NCBI GenBank assembly: GCA_003531585.1
Contig: DQFX01000041.1
Coordinates: forward strand, 1-64,000
Direction of reading: 5' to 3'
DNA: 64,000 nt
Source of the DNA: Oscillospiraceae bacterium
Lineage (GTDB): Bacteria > Bacillota > Clostridia > Oscillospirales > Ruminococcaceae
Part shown: positions 24,855 to 34,135 of the stretch, one piece after another
Layout of the letters: each line of letters opens with the position of its first letter
Numbering within the stretch: the first letter of the stretch is position 1
Translations under genes and position numbers: made by a program
Notes under the pieces: generated by a model
What the model saw: the letters and a program-made list of their open reading frames with translations, nothing else
Database searches by the model: none
Told to the model about the DNA's origin: nothing

Positions 24855-25325
24855 TTAATCTCTTTCGAGCGCCGAAATGCCGCTTCTGACCATCTTGACG
24901 ATTCCGAACGGCTTGAGCAGGCTGATGAAGCTGTCGATTTTCTCGGGCTTTCCGGTGAGCTCCAGCATAATGCTGTCTTCTGCGATGTCCACGGACTTAG
25001 CGCGGAACAGGTTTGCGACCTCGACGATACCGCGTCTGTCCTCAACGGAGCGGCCGGCGCGTACGATGACATGCTCGCGGCATACTGCGTCGGTAAGGAT
25101 CTTGACTTCCTTTACATCGTGGAGCTTCATGAGCTGGTTCTTGATCTGTTCAAGGACTCTCAGATCGCCCGCTACCACGATTGTGAGCCTGGAGATCTCG
25201 GGTACTTCGGTCTCGGCTGCGTTAAGACTCTTTATATTGAAGCACCGTCTGCTGAAAAGGCTTGAAACTCTGAGCAGAACGCCTTCGTTGTTTGCAACTT
25301 TTACGGATAATACATATTCCTGCAT
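24855..25325 (-). CDS. ilvN: Acetolactate synthase regulatory (small) subunit
   Basis: A 156-residue regulatory subunit. The N-terminal ACT domain (YVLSVKVANNEGVLLRVSSL, about residues 3-75) binds branched-chain amino acid for feedback inhibition, and the C-terminal domain (EHVIVRAG, FRAKSVDIAEDSIMLELTG) follows; the length is usual for Firmicutes. It starts three bases after ilvB ends, so subunits are made from one message. It activates the large subunit and gives valine sensitivity. Confidence 0.93.
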   Translation of the reverse strand: MQEYVLSVKVANNEGVLLRVSSLFSRRCFNIKSLNAAETEVPEISRLTIVVAGDLRVLEQIKNQLMKLHDVKEVKILTDAVCREHVIVRAGRSVEDRRGIVEVANLFRAKSVDIAEDSIMLELTGKPEKIDSFISLLKPFGIVKMVRSGISALERD

Positions 25326-25328
25326 GGA

Positions 25329-27017
25329 TCACGCCTCCAGATCAATTGATGTAATGGGGTTAACGACCGGCTTTCCTGCGGGGATCATCGGAAGAACGTT
25401 GATATCTCTGTCAATACGCACTTCTATCATTACCGGCGCGGACTTCGATATACTGAGCGCTTCAGTGAGTACGGGGGTGATATCCTCGGTCTTTTCGATC
25501 ACGAATGTCTTAACGCCGAAAGCCTCGCCGAGCTTGACGTAATCAATGTGACGAGCGTCAAGAGTGGTCTCGGAGAAGTGCTTGCTGTAGAAAAGCCTCT
25601 GCCACTGGCGCACCATTCCGAGAACGTTATTGTTCATGACGATCTCAATGATGTTGATGCCGTGTGCAGCCGCGGAAATAAGCTCGTTGAGGTTCATTGC
25701 AAAGGAGCCGTCTCCAGCCATGTTTACTACGGTCTTGTCTGGGTTGCCGGTCTTTGCGCCGAGGGCGGCTCCGAGGCCGTATCCCATAGTTCCCAGACCG
25801 CCCGAGGAGATGAAGCTGCGCGGGTTTCTGCACTTGTAGTACTGTGCCGCCCACATCTGAGTCTGACCTACTTCTGTGGTGATTATAGCCTCGCCGGAAG
25901 TGAGCCTGTCGAGTTCCTCGATAACCGCCTCAGGCGTAACGGGAAGCTCCTTTGTGCCTTCTTGAACAGGCTCGCCGAAGTCGCCGCCGAGTACCTCCTC
26001 GCACCACTCCGGGTGGGACTGCTGCGCGATTTTCGCGTTGAGCGCAGAGAGAACAGCCTTGACATCACCGGAAACGGTAACGTCAACGTCGATATTCTTG
26101 TTGAATTCAGCGGGGTCTATGTCGATGTGAATGATCTTAGCCTGCTTGCCGAAAACGGAGGTATCGCCGGTAACGCGGTCGGAGAAGCGCGTGCCGATTC
26201 CGATGAAAAGGTCGCAGTTGTTGAGCGCGTAAGCTGCCTTGACGGTTCCGTGCATTCCGAGCATGCCTATGTAGCGGCGATCGGTCTCGTCGTAAGCGCC
26301 CTGACCCATCAGCGAGCAGGAAACTGGCGCGTCGGTCAGTTCTGCGAGCGTCTTCAGCTCTGCTGAGGCCTCGGAAGCGATAACGCCGCCGCCCGCGTAA
26401 ATGTAGGGCTTCTTTGCATTAGCAATGAGTTCAGCCGCTGCGCTGATCTCGTCCTCGCTGAGGGGAGCCGCTTCGAACGGCTTCTGCGCCGGGGCAGGGG
26501 TATACTCTGTGAAAGCCTGGGTGATATCCTTCGGAACATCGACCAACACCGGACCCTTGCGGCCGCTCATAGCGATCTGGAACGCAAGGCGGATAGTATC
26601 AGCAAGCTCGTCAACGGACTTTACGATGAAGTTGTGCTTTGTGATGGGCATAGTAATTCCTGTGATGTCCACCTCCTGGAAGGAGTCCAGACCCAGCAGA
26701 CCACAGGAAACGTTGCCCGTGATGGCTACCAGCGGGATAGAGTCCATGTAAGCTGTCGCAATACCGGTAACGAGGTTGGTAGCGCCGGGGCCGGAAGTAG
26801 CAAGCACGATACCGGTTTTACCGGTGGAGCGTGCGTAGCCGTCGGCCGCATGGCAGGCGCCCTGCTCATGGCAGGTAATTACATGCCTGATTTTGTCGCT
26901 GTACTTGTACAGACTGTCGTAAATATTGAGAACAGCGCCTCCCGGATAGCCGAAAATAGTATCCGCGCCCTGTTCGAGCAAGCACTCAACGATTATATCT
27001 GAGCCGCTCAGTTTCAT
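25329..27017 (-). CDS. ilvB: Acetolactate synthase catalytic (large) subunit
   Basis: A 562-residue thiamine-diphosphate enzyme condensing pyruvate to acetolactate (or with 2-oxobutyrate) in valine, leucine and isoleucine synthesis. The N-terminal domain has the catalytic Glu in TCHEQGACHAADGYAR. The C-terminal ThDP site reads GDGSFAMN with NNNVLGMVRQWQ downstream, and a FAD-binding middle domain is present. It is the first gene of ilvBN; ilvC, ilvD and leu genes are absent nearby. AAAGGTGAT precedes the ATG. A strong promoter lies upstream, and no T-box or leader peptide was found in the short leader. Confidence 0.95.
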   Translation of the reverse strand: MKLSGSDIIVECLLEQGADTIFGYPGGAVLNIYDSLYKYSDKIRHVITCHEQGACHAADGYARSTGKTGIVLATSGPGATNLVTGIATAYMDSIPLVAITGNVSCGLLGLDSFQEVDITGITMPITKHNFIVKSVDELADTIRLAFQIAMSGRKGPVLVDVPKDITQAFTEYTPAPAQKPFEAAPLSEDEISAAAELIANAKKPYIYAGGGVIASEASAELKTLAELTDAPVSCSLMGQGAYDETDRRYIGMLGMHGTVKAAYALNNCDLFIGIGTRFSDRVTGDTSVFGKQAKIIHIDIDPAEFNKNIDVDVTVSGDVKAVLSALNAKIAQQSHPEWCEEVLGGDFGEPVQEGTKELPVTPEAVIEELDRLTSGEAIITTEVGQTQMWAAQYYKCRNPRSFISSGGLGTMGYGLGAALGAKTGNPDKTVVNMAGDGSFAMNLNELISAAAHGINIIEIVMNNNVLGMVRQWQRLFYSKHFSETTLDARHIDYVKLGEAFGVKTFVIEKTEDITPVLTEALSISKSAPVMIEVRIDRDINVLPMIPAGKPVVNPITSIDLEA

Positions 27018-27082
27018 TCATATCACCTTTCTCTTTGTTTATATTATGACTGCCGCTTTTAGCTAAAACAGTATATACTTTT

Positions 27083-27111
27083 ATTTTACCACAGACTAAG
27101 TATATTGTCAA
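27083..27111 (-). promoter_or_regulatory. Promoter for ilvBN
   Basis: Minus strand: TTGACA (27111-27106), 17-bp spacer, TAAAAT (27088-27083). A perfect 10-bp palindrome, AGTATATACT (27070-27079), sits a few bases downstream near the transcription start and could be an operator. Confidence 0.7.
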
Positions 27112-27153
27112 CGACATATCAGCTATTTTTTCGACGCATAGCTGAATTTTTAA

Positions 27154-27185
27154 TGAAAAAGGCAGAAGCTGGTTACTTCTGCCTT
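27154..27185 (-). terminator. Terminator of GGDEF-flavodoxin operon
   Basis: A 10-bp stem AAGGCAGAAG / CTTCTGCCTT followed on the minus strand by TTTTTCATT. Confidence 0.85.
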
Positions 27186-27190
27186 GCATA

Positions 27191-27676
27191 TTATCCGTTT
27201 GAAAGCGCGAATGCAGCGATCGCCGATAGATTTTCTTCGCTGACGTAGTCGCAGCCGTTTTTCAGAATGTTTATCATTTCCTGAGTTCCGGGCTTGTTCT
27301 GCTTTTCAAGGTCGGTGCAGATGGTCTGGAGGAGCTTTCTCTGGAGCCATTTCAGCTTGTGATAGTCAAGAGCGCCCCTGAGGTAGAATATCGGGATATC
27401 GGTCGGGTTGTTCTCATGCAGTATCTTGTTGTATATCTCGCCGGGAGGGTTCATGCCGACTGCGCCTGCGCAAATAAGGTTCCAGCGCTTCTGAGCCCTG
27501 GGAAGTCCCTGTATCTTGTTCGCAAAAATCCACCCGATGAATATTGCCTCCTCGTCACGGGGAATAGCCTTGACGGCCTCCTTATAGGAATAAGCAGGAA
27601 CACCCAGCTTTGAAGCCAGCATTTCAGCGTATCTTCTCGCGCTTCCCGCGTTGCTTTCATAAATTACTGCTTTCAT
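27191..27676 (-). CDS. Flavodoxin-fold protein
   Basis: A 161-residue protein with a flavodoxin-like start: strand KAVIYE followed by an FMN-phosphate-type loop SNAGSARRYAEMLA, then IFIGWIFANKIQG at the second FMN loop position. It resembles the flavodoxin/HemG-like branch. FMN binding is likely; an electron-transfer or quinone-reductase role is inferred only. It follows the GGDEF gene by 19 bases and shares its promoter and terminator. Confidence 0.7.
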   Translation of the reverse strand: MKAVIYESNAGSARRYAEMLASKLGVPAYSYKEAVKAIPRDEEAIFIGWIFANKIQGLPRAQKRWNLICAGAVGMNPPGEIYNKILHENNPTDIPIFYLRGALDYHKLKWLQRKLLQTICTDLEKQNKPGTQEMINILKNGCDYVSEENLSAIAAFALSNG

Positions 27677-27695
27677 GGAGTACGTCCCTTCCTGC

Positions 27696-29606
27696 TCATT
27701 GTCTGCGCGTCCGCAGTTCCTTTTTATGGTTTTTGTCGCTGTACATAAGCTCGTCGGTCATGCGGATCATGTATTCCAGGTCAGCAGAATCGGTCAGAGC
27801 GAACGACTTTATACCCACGCTGGCTGAGATCTCAAATTCCTTGCCGGAGATGGAATTCAGGTTTTCAAGGTAAGCGTCCACAGACCGGTAGATTTCCTCG
27901 GAACTTATCGTGCCCGGAATGACCGCGACCATCTCGTCTCCGCCCCAGCGGACGCAGAGCGCGTTTTGCGGGCAGCACGACCGGAGCGCGTCCGCAACTG
28001 CGCATATCGCGTAATCGCCGTCGTCGTGGCCGTAGTTGTCGTTGATGTGCTTCAGCCCGTCAAGGTCTGCGAGGATAACCGTCATGGTTCCGCTGCACTT
28101 TTTCAGCAGCTCCGGATAGAGATTCTTGAGCGCGGCGCGGTTAAGCAGGTGAGTCAGACCATCGCAGCGGTACATTTCCTCTATCTTTTCGGTCAGATAA
28201 TGCTGATACTGCATTGAGCGGAAAGCTCCGAATGCGGTGTTGAGCGTGCTTGTTATCTGGAAAGTCTTATAGTAGTTCTGAATATCGTAGTTGTGGTAGC
28301 TGAAGCACAGAAATCCCATCGGAACGCCCATGTAGTTCAGCGAAAGAAAAATGAGCGGCTCCTCGTGCTCTGTCAGCATGTCCTTCAGGTTTGGGTGGAG
28401 GTCGGATTTCCTCATGTCGTCTATTCTGCCATGCATGGGGAAATTCGTGTTGTAAATGATTTTGACCGTGTCGGCAAATACGGAGTCCGAATGTTTCCTG
28501 AGCGGGTCAAAGGTGCGGTCGGTGCACTCCGGGTTGAGTGCGATCACCATATCGTAAAAATCGTACTTATCCAGCTCGTTTGCGACCTCTGAGAAATCCT
28601 GACATTCCAGTATGCGGGATATCATGCGGAACATGTGTTCTTCCTCGTTCTGGTAGCGGTTGAACGAGTTGTTGATGTAGGTAAGTTCCTCGGAGGCGTT
28701 GAGCTTTACGGAAGTCGTGCAGCCGCAGCTTTCGGAAGCCTGAAGCTCAGGCACCACGAGAACGCTCCCTGGAACCGCTCTGCCGGAGAGCATCTGCATT
28801 ATCGTGTCCGAGACAGTCAGCGCCAGGTGCTCGCTGCTGCAAAGGCAGGTAGTTATCTGAGGGGTGCTGTATCTTATTTCGTTTATGCCGTCAAAGCCCG
28901 TTACGATTACATTTTCGGGGATTTTGATTCCGTGCCGTTTCAGAACCGACACGGTAGTGATCGCCATGGTATCGTTGGCGCAGATTATTGCCTGAGGAAG
29001 ACTCCGGCGGCGCACGAAAAGCTGTTCCACAGCGCTTTCAGTAGGAACGCTCCAGAATTCGCCGTAGCTGATATCATCGTTGCCGAAATCCACGTCATAT
29101 TCAGCGGCGACCTTCCTTACAACATCAATGCGTTCCTCGGAAAATGCATTACCTTTTATTCCCGCGATCATGTGGATATCTTTTACATTGTGGTCTGCGA
29201 TAACGTGACGGACGATTTTTTCAAATCCGGCGGTGTAGTCGAAAGTGATTCGTGTGCAGCCGGGGTACTGCGCTCCGATGGTGATCACAGGAAGCCCGTG
29301 CGCCCTTGCGTCCAAAATTATACGCCGGACGGTATCCTTGTCCTTGATGGCTTCGTCGTTTATTACAACCGCGTCGGTTATATCGTAGTTGATCAGGTCA
29401 AAGACCGCTTTCTCGCCCTGTTCGTCAATGGAGTTCCAGAAAAGCTCAGACGGAGTGGAGTATACAAGCAGCCGGGCATTGCAGGAAGCAAGGCATTTTG
29501 CAAATGTTGTTATGAATCTGTGATTGGTCGCCTCGTGTATTTTAGGAGTGCAAAGCGCCACAATTGTTTTTCCGTAAAGCACAGGAAATCTCCTTTGCAA
29601 ATTCAT
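27696..29606 (-). CDS. LacI-type sugar-sensor domain fused to GGDEF diguanylate cyclase
   Basis: A 636-residue soluble protein. Residues about 15-290 form a LacI/RbsB-like periplasmic-binding fold (SLPQAIICANDTMAITTVSVL and PENVIVTGFDGINEIRYS) but there is no N-terminal DNA-binding helix-turn-helix. A middle region of about 170 residues follows. The C-terminal GGDEF domain starts near 470 (DGLTHLLNRAAL, LADLDGLKHINDNYGHDDGD) with signature RWGGDEM, D557-E558 present. It should make cyclic di-GMP in response to a cytoplasmic sugar. No RxxD inhibitory site precedes the signature. No membrane segment or signal peptide is seen. Confidence 0.85.
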   Translation of the reverse strand: MNLQRRFPVLYGKTIVALCTPKIHEATNHRFITTFAKCLASCNARLLVYSTPSELFWNSIDEQGEKAVFDLINYDITDAVVINDEAIKDKDTVRRIILDARAHGLPVITIGAQYPGCTRITFDYTAGFEKIVRHVIADHNVKDIHMIAGIKGNAFSEERIDVVRKVAAEYDVDFGNDDISYGEFWSVPTESAVEQLFVRRRSLPQAIICANDTMAITTVSVLKRHGIKIPENVIVTGFDGINEIRYSTPQITTCLCSSEHLALTVSDTIMQMLSGRAVPGSVLVVPELQASESCGCTTSVKLNASEELTYINNSFNRYQNEEEHMFRMISRILECQDFSEVANELDKYDFYDMVIALNPECTDRTFDPLRKHSDSVFADTVKIIYNTNFPMHGRIDDMRKSDLHPNLKDMLTEHEEPLIFLSLNYMGVPMGFLCFSYHNYDIQNYYKTFQITSTLNTAFGAFRSMQYQHYLTEKIEEMYRCDGLTHLLNRAALKNLYPELLKKCSGTMTVILADLDGLKHINDNYGHDDGDYAICAVADALRSCCPQNALCVRWGGDEMVAVIPGTISSEEIYRSVDAYLENLNSISGKEFEISASVGIKSFALTDSADLEYMIRMTDELMYSDKNHKKELRTRRQ

Positions 29607-29657
29607 GATGTTGTCACGCCAGGGATCTGATCTAATGTAAGAAATATTATCGATTCT

Positions 29658-29686
29658 ATTATATCACAAGATTTAGGAAATTTCAA
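29658..29686 (-). promoter_or_regulatory. Promoter for GGDEF-flavodoxin operon
   Basis: Minus strand: TTGAAA (29686-29681), 17-bp spacer, perfect TATAAT (29663-29658). Confidence 0.75.
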
Positions 29687-29854
29687 TACCGATGATAAAA
29701 TTTTCTTTGGTGCAAATCTACCCTTATTTAAAATAGTATGTCCTTGTTCGGCATAATTGTATAATCAGCCTGAAAAATCGTACAAATCTATCATGATTAT
29801 TAAATTTGTCAAAAAAACTTTATAAACAAGTTTAATCTTGTACGTTTTTGCCAC

Positions 29855-29882
29855 TTTACAAATCAAATATTTCTGGTATACT
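29855..29882 (+). promoter_or_regulatory. Promoter for second ABC exporter operon
   Basis: TTTACA (29855-29860), 16-bp spacer, TATACT (29877-29882). The roughly 170 bases between this and the divergent GGDEF promoter are AT-rich; I see no gene or clear operator there. Confidence 0.55.
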
Positions 29883-29952
29883 AACAGTAAACGTTTTCAA
29901 AGACCTGCGCAAAAGAAAGGAACCGCGCAGGCAAAAGGGAAGGGGAGATAGT

Positions 29953-31692
29953 ATGTTTCTTTTCAGATGGCTGTGGAAGAACATGAAGGGCTGCCGCGCG
30001 ATATACATACTTGCGCTGTGCATTACGGTAGTATGCCAGTCGATGTACATAATCACACCGTATTTTACGCAGCAGATAACCGATACGTTCATAGTAAACG
30101 AGAACGCGCTCCAGAATTTGGAGGAGCACACGGACGTACTGATTTTCATGCTGGCGGCAATGGTGGGATTCACTCTGCTTCGCTGCGGATTGCAGTACGG
30201 AAGCAACATGATGTACGAGCACACGTCGCAGACCCTGATCTATCGCGTCAGGAAAGTGCTTTTCGACAAGATAGAAAATCAGGACGCGGCGTTCTATAAC
30301 GTATACCGCACCGGCGACATCATGACCCGCGTTTCAGCCGATCTTGACATGGTGCGTCACTCCATCGCATGGATAATCAAGACCATCGTTGAGTGCATCG
30401 TGCTGTTCTCGGCTTCGCTGATATTTTTCTTTACCATGGATTGGCTGATGGCGCTTTGTATGATTTCGCTGACTCCGGTGATACTGTTGATCACGTGGCT
30501 TTTCAAGCGCAGGGTAGGCCCCCTTTACGTTGATCTTCGCGAGAAGCTCTCCAGAATGAACACCGCCGCCGAGGAGAACATCTCCGGCAACCGTGTGGTA
30601 AAGGCGTTTGCCCGCGAGGACTACGAAATGAATCGGTTCGACGAATTCAGCCAGGAGTACAACAAGGCAAACAAGAAAGCGGCGTTCATGTGGCTGAAGT
30701 TCTTCCCGTACCTTGAGGTCACTGCGCAGTCGCTGTCTGTTGTAATGCTAATCGCCGGCGGACTTTTCGTAGTGTTCGGACGTATCACAATGGGTCAGTA
30801 CGCGGCCTTCTCGGGTCTTATCTGGACGCTTTCCAACCCGATGAGAACGCTCGGGAACATTGTTAACGACCTCCAGCGCTTCACCGCTTCCGCCAACAAG
30901 ATAATCGAGATCTACTACGGAAGCCCCCGCATAGTCGACCGCAACGACGCGGTAGACAAGCCCGGCAGATTTGACGGCAAAATCGAGTTCGACCACGTTA
31001 GCTTCTCTTACGACAACACAGAGGTGCTCAAGGATATCTCCTTTACAGTGGAGCCCGGCGAAACCGTCGTAGTAATGGGCGAGACAGGCTCGGGCAAGAC
31101 TACTCTTGCGGAGCTTATACCGCGTATCTATGATGTAAACAGCGGCGAGGTCAGGGTCGACGGAGTTAATGTGACCCACCTGAAACTCAAGCAGCTCCGC
31201 CACAATATAGGATTCGCAACCCAGGACGTGCTGCTGTATTCCGATACGATAGACGGCAACATCAGTTTCGGTGATTCCGATATGCCCGAGGAGGACGTTG
31301 TAAAGTACGCAAAGGCGGCAGACGCGGACGGCTTTATCAGGAAGCTTTCCGACGGCTACGAGACCATCGTCGGCGAGCGCGGCGTGGGACTTTCCGGCGG
31401 ACAGAAGCAGCGAATCTCCCTTGCAAGAGCGCTTGCGGTAAAGCCTTCGATACTGATACTCGACGATACGACCTCCGCAGTCGACCTGGAAACTGAAAAG
31501 CATATCCAGAACGCTCTTGCAAACCTTGATTTCCCCTGCACGAAGCTGATAATCGCACAGCGTATTTCCACGGCGAAGTACGCCGATAAGATAATCGTGC
31601 TGAAGGACGGAAAGATATCCGAGCAGGGAACACACGAAGAGCTTATAAAGCAGCACGGCTACTACCGTGAAGTATTCGATTTGCAGAAGTAA
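29953..31692 (+). CDS. ABC exporter half-transporter, degenerate Walker B subunit
   Basis: A 579-residue half-transporter: six membrane helices over about 20-310, then an ATPase with Walker A GETGSGKTT, signature LSGGQ and Walker B ILILDDTTS. The catalytic Glu is Asp, so this subunit carries the degenerate site. I choose ATG 29953 (MFLFRWLWKNMKG) with GGGGAG six bases upstream; an in-frame ATG at 29848 lies ahead of the promoter -35. It is followed 12 bases later by its partner. The pair mirrors the one at the left end of the window. Confidence 0.9.
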   Translation: MFLFRWLWKNMKGCRAIYILALCITVVCQSMYIITPYFTQQITDTFIVNENALQNLEEHTDVLIFMLAAMVGFTLLRCGLQYGSNMMYEHTSQTLIYRVRKVLFDKIENQDAAFYNVYRTGDIMTRVSADLDMVRHSIAWIIKTIVECIVLFSASLIFFFTMDWLMALCMISLTPVILLITWLFKRRVGPLYVDLREKLSRMNTAAEENISGNRVVKAFAREDYEMNRFDEFSQEYNKANKKAAFMWLKFFPYLEVTAQSLSVVMLIAGGLFVVFGRITMGQYAAFSGLIWTLSNPMRTLGNIVNDLQRFTASANKIIEIYYGSPRIVDRNDAVDKPGRFDGKIEFDHVSFSYDNTEVLKDISFTVEPGETVVVMGETGSGKTTLAELIPRIYDVNSGEVRVDGVNVTHLKLKQLRHNIGFATQDVLLYSDTIDGNISFGDSDMPEEDVVKYAKAADADGFIRKLSDGYETIVGERGVGLSGGQKQRISLARALAVKPSILILDDTTSAVDLETEKHIQNALANLDFPCTKLIIAQRISTAKYADKIIVLKDGKISEQGTHEELIKQHGYYREVFDLQK

Positions 31693-31704
31693 GGAGGGAT
31701 ACAG

Positions 31705-33501
31705 ATGGCTAGAAACAAATTCGACGTCGACGAAGTACTTGAGACCCCATTCGACATACGGCACCTGAAACGTTCGCTGGTCTATGCGGCGAAATACAAG
31801 AAGCGCATCGCGATATCCCTGATACTCAGCGCCCTAGGCTCTGTGATAGGGCTGTTATCGCCGCTGATAGTTCAGAATGCGATTGATAATTACATGATAC
31901 CGGTCGACCAGGTTTCCGCCGTGGCTCCGGACGACCGCGTGAAGTACATCATACTGAGCGGCGTGGCGGTGCTGGCGTGCATTATCGTGAGCGTTATATT
32001 TGCGAAGATACGTTCGGTGATGATGACTAAGGTGGGTCAGGATATCGTCTACGATATCAGAAAGGACCTTTTCGAGCACATGCAGCGGCTCAGCTTTGAA
32101 TACTACGACAGCCGCCCGCACGGCAAGATACTTACCCGAATCATCAACTACATCAACGCGATATCCGACCTGATGACCAACGGACTTATCAACTTTATCC
32201 TTGAGATAATCAACCTGGTGTTCATCACAATATTCATGTTTTTCGTGAACTGGCAGCTCGCGCTTGTTACCATGGCTGGGCTTCCTGTGTACGCATTCAT
32301 AATGCTGGTTATCAAAAACGGTCAGCGCAAGGCGTGGCAGCAGGTTTCAAACAAGAGTTCCAACCTCAATGCGTATCTGCATGAGAGCATAGTCGGCGTA
32401 AAGATATCCCAGATGTTCACCCGCGAGGAAGAAAACGCTGAGATCAACGATAAACTCGCAAAGAAGTACAAAAAGGCGTGGATGAAGGCAGTTTCCTATT
32501 CAAACCTGGTATGGCCGAGCACCGATGTTGTGTCCATCATCGTCAGAGCGTTCATCTTTTTGGTCGGACTTATAGGAATGCGCGGCATGGTGTCGTTTGG
32601 TACGATCATTGCAATGACGGATTATTCCGCGAGATTCTGGCAGCCGCTGATGAACCTCTCCAACCTGATGAATACCTTTATAAACGCAGTCGCAAATCTC
32701 GAGCGTATCTTTGAAATGATGGACGAGCCGGTAACAGTCGACGACGCTCCCAACGCGGTTGAAATGCCCGAGATACACGGAGATGTACACTTTAAAGATG
32801 TCACCTTCGCATATGAGCCGGGAATCAACATTCTGGAACATCTGTCGTTTGATGTAAAGGCAGGCGAGAGCGTAGCGCTTGTAGGACCTACCGGAGCCGG
32901 TAAAACGACGATAGTAAACCTGCTGTCGAGATTTTATAATCTGAGCGGCGGAGAAGTCCGCATTGACGACAGCGACATTTCAAATGTAACGCTGCACTCC
33001 CTGCGTTCGCAGATGGGCATAATGCTTCAGGACAGCTTCATATTCAGCGGAACAATCCGGGACAACATAGCATATGGAAAGCTTGACGCCACAGACGATG
33101 AAATCCGGACAGCGTGCTCAATAGTCGGTATCGACAACTATATTGAGTCGCTGCCTGACGGATACAACACGGTGGTGAACGAGCGCGGCTCGGGACTTTC
33201 CCAGGGTCAGAAGCAGCTTATAGCGTTTGCAAGAACGATAGTTTCAGACCCGAAGATACTTGTGCTTGATGAAGCGACCTCCTCGATAGACGCCATGACC
33301 GAGAGATATTTACAGCATGGCCTTGATCACCTGATGCGTGGCAGAACGTCGTTTATAATCGCGCACCGTCTTTCCACGATACGTAGCTGCGACCGGATCA
33401 TGTACGTTTCCAACAAGGGAATAACCGAAGCGGGAACGCACGATGAGCTGATGGCGAAGAAAGGCGATTATTACAAGCTTTATACTGCGCAGTCGGTATA
33501 A
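31705..33501 (+). CDS. ABC exporter half-transporter, consensus Walker B subunit
   Basis: A 598-residue partner of the preceding gene, with an N-terminal exporter membrane domain and an ATPase with Walker A GPTGAGKTT, signature LSQGQ and Walker B ILVLDEATSS with catalytic Glu. The LSQGQ/Glu combination is complementary to the upstream LSGGQ/Asp subunit, which supports a heterodimer with one working ATP site. GGAGGGAT precedes the ATG. It is the last recognisable host gene before the conjugative element. Confidence 0.9.
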   Translation: MARNKFDVDEVLETPFDIRHLKRSLVYAAKYKKRIAISLILSALGSVIGLLSPLIVQNAIDNYMIPVDQVSAVAPDDRVKYIILSGVAVLACIIVSVIFAKIRSVMMTKVGQDIVYDIRKDLFEHMQRLSFEYYDSRPHGKILTRIINYINAISDLMTNGLINFILEIINLVFITIFMFFVNWQLALVTMAGLPVYAFIMLVIKNGQRKAWQQVSNKSSNLNAYLHESIVGVKISQMFTREEENAEINDKLAKKYKKAWMKAVSYSNLVWPSTDVVSIIVRAFIFLVGLIGMRGMVSFGTIIAMTDYSARFWQPLMNLSNLMNTFINAVANLERIFEMMDEPVTVDDAPNAVEMPEIHGDVHFKDVTFAYEPGINILEHLSFDVKAGESVALVGPTGAGKTTIVNLLSRFYNLSGGEVRIDDSDISNVTLHSLRSQMGIMLQDSFIFSGTIRDNIAYGKLDATDDEIRTACSIVGIDNYIESLPDGYNTVVNERGSGLSQGQKQLIAFARTIVSDPKILVLDEATSSIDAMTERYLQHGLDHLMRGRTSFIIAHRLSTIRSCDRIMYVSNKGITEAGTHDELMAKKGDYYKLYTAQSV

Positions 33502-33614
33502 TAGAAAATCGCTCCGGGTTACAGGGGACATCAAAGGGATATAGTCATAAACCCGCATTACAAAAAGAATTGTAGTGCCGCATAACCAATGCAGACCATA
33601 CCCCAACCAATAAT

Positions 33615-33646
33615 AAGGACGCTTTTCACTGAAAGACGTCCTTTTT
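33615..33646 (+). terminator. Terminator after ABC exporter operon
   Basis: The stem AAGGACG / CGTCCTT with partial pairing in the loop, then TTTTT. Confidence 0.75.
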
Positions 33647-33697
33647 CTATATATAAATATAGTATAGACATTCGTCAAACCAGAAATCGAATGGCAT

Positions 33698-33730
33698 AAA
33701 AGGGAGAGTTTTTTCAAGCTCTCCCTTTTT
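33698..33730 (+). terminator. Second terminator at host/ICE boundary
   Basis: The stem AAAAGGGAGAG / CTCTCCCTTTT with a 10-nt loop and T tract. Two terminators 80 bases apart without a gene between suggest the junction of host and element. Confidence 0.8.
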
Positions 33731-33771
33731 GCTGATAAATCTGCCTGTTGCTCAATTTTTAGCATAAGCGT

Positions 33772-33828
33772 TTGTTAATAAATAACAAAGATTTCATCAC
33801 CACGCACAAAACGCAGACAAAATCTTTG
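33772..33828. promoter_or_regulatory. Two inverted repeats before the first ICE gene
   Basis: TTGTTA-5-TAACAA (33772-33788) is followed by CAAAGATTT (33786-33794) and its inverse AAATCTTTG (33820-33828). They could be operators for the first ICE message or part of the element end. I found no convincing -35/-10 pair here. The rest of 33502-33890 holds only the two terminators. Confidence 0.4.
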
Positions 33829-33890
33829 GCATAATAACCGAAATTTGTTTGCTCCACAATATACCAAAACGATCTAAAAAGGAGACTATT

Positions 33891-34094
33891 ATGTTGAACA
33901 TTCTCTATAACACCAAATCGCCCCGCTGCAATTCCAGTAAGTGCTTTGCATATTGGGACGGAAAATGCTCGGCTTTGGTTAGCAGCAGCTTTAAGGGTGG
34001 CTGCCCGTTCTTCAAAGATAAGGAATCGAAAGCAGCGGAGGATTTACGCTGCAAGGATAGGGTTGAAAAGTGGAAAGCAGCACAGAAAAAATAA
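33891..34094 (+). CDS. Small Cys-rich ICE protein
   Basis: A 67-residue protein with four Cys in a spaced cluster (CNSSKCFAYWDGKC, then GGCPFF), probably a metal site. It ends in a charged Lys/Glu helix. GGAG lies seven bases before the ATG; an upstream in-frame ATG at 33849 lacks such a site. It is the first gene of the element and overlaps the region just ahead of the replication gene. I do not recognise a characterised family. Confidence 0.7.
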   Translation: MLNILYNTKSPRCNSSKCFAYWDGKCSALVSSSFKGGCPFFKDKESKAAEDLRCKDRVEKWKAAQKK

Positions 34095-34135
34095 ATCCGC
34101 AGGAATTCCTACCTTTCAGAAAGGCGATGATTATT

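Noticed and set aside
27018..27111. Possible T-box or leader-peptide attenuator before ilvB
   Set aside because: The leader is under 70 nt, with no Val/Leu/Ile codon run, no T-box sequence and no terminator.
33502..33610. tRNA gene as ICE integration target
   Set aside because: No cloverleaf, T-loop or anticodon stem could be found here.
33772..33788. TTGTTA-5-TAACAA as a Rex site before the ICE
   Set aside because: The spacing is one base short of the Rex consensus and no redox gene follows; kept only as an unassigned inverted repeat.
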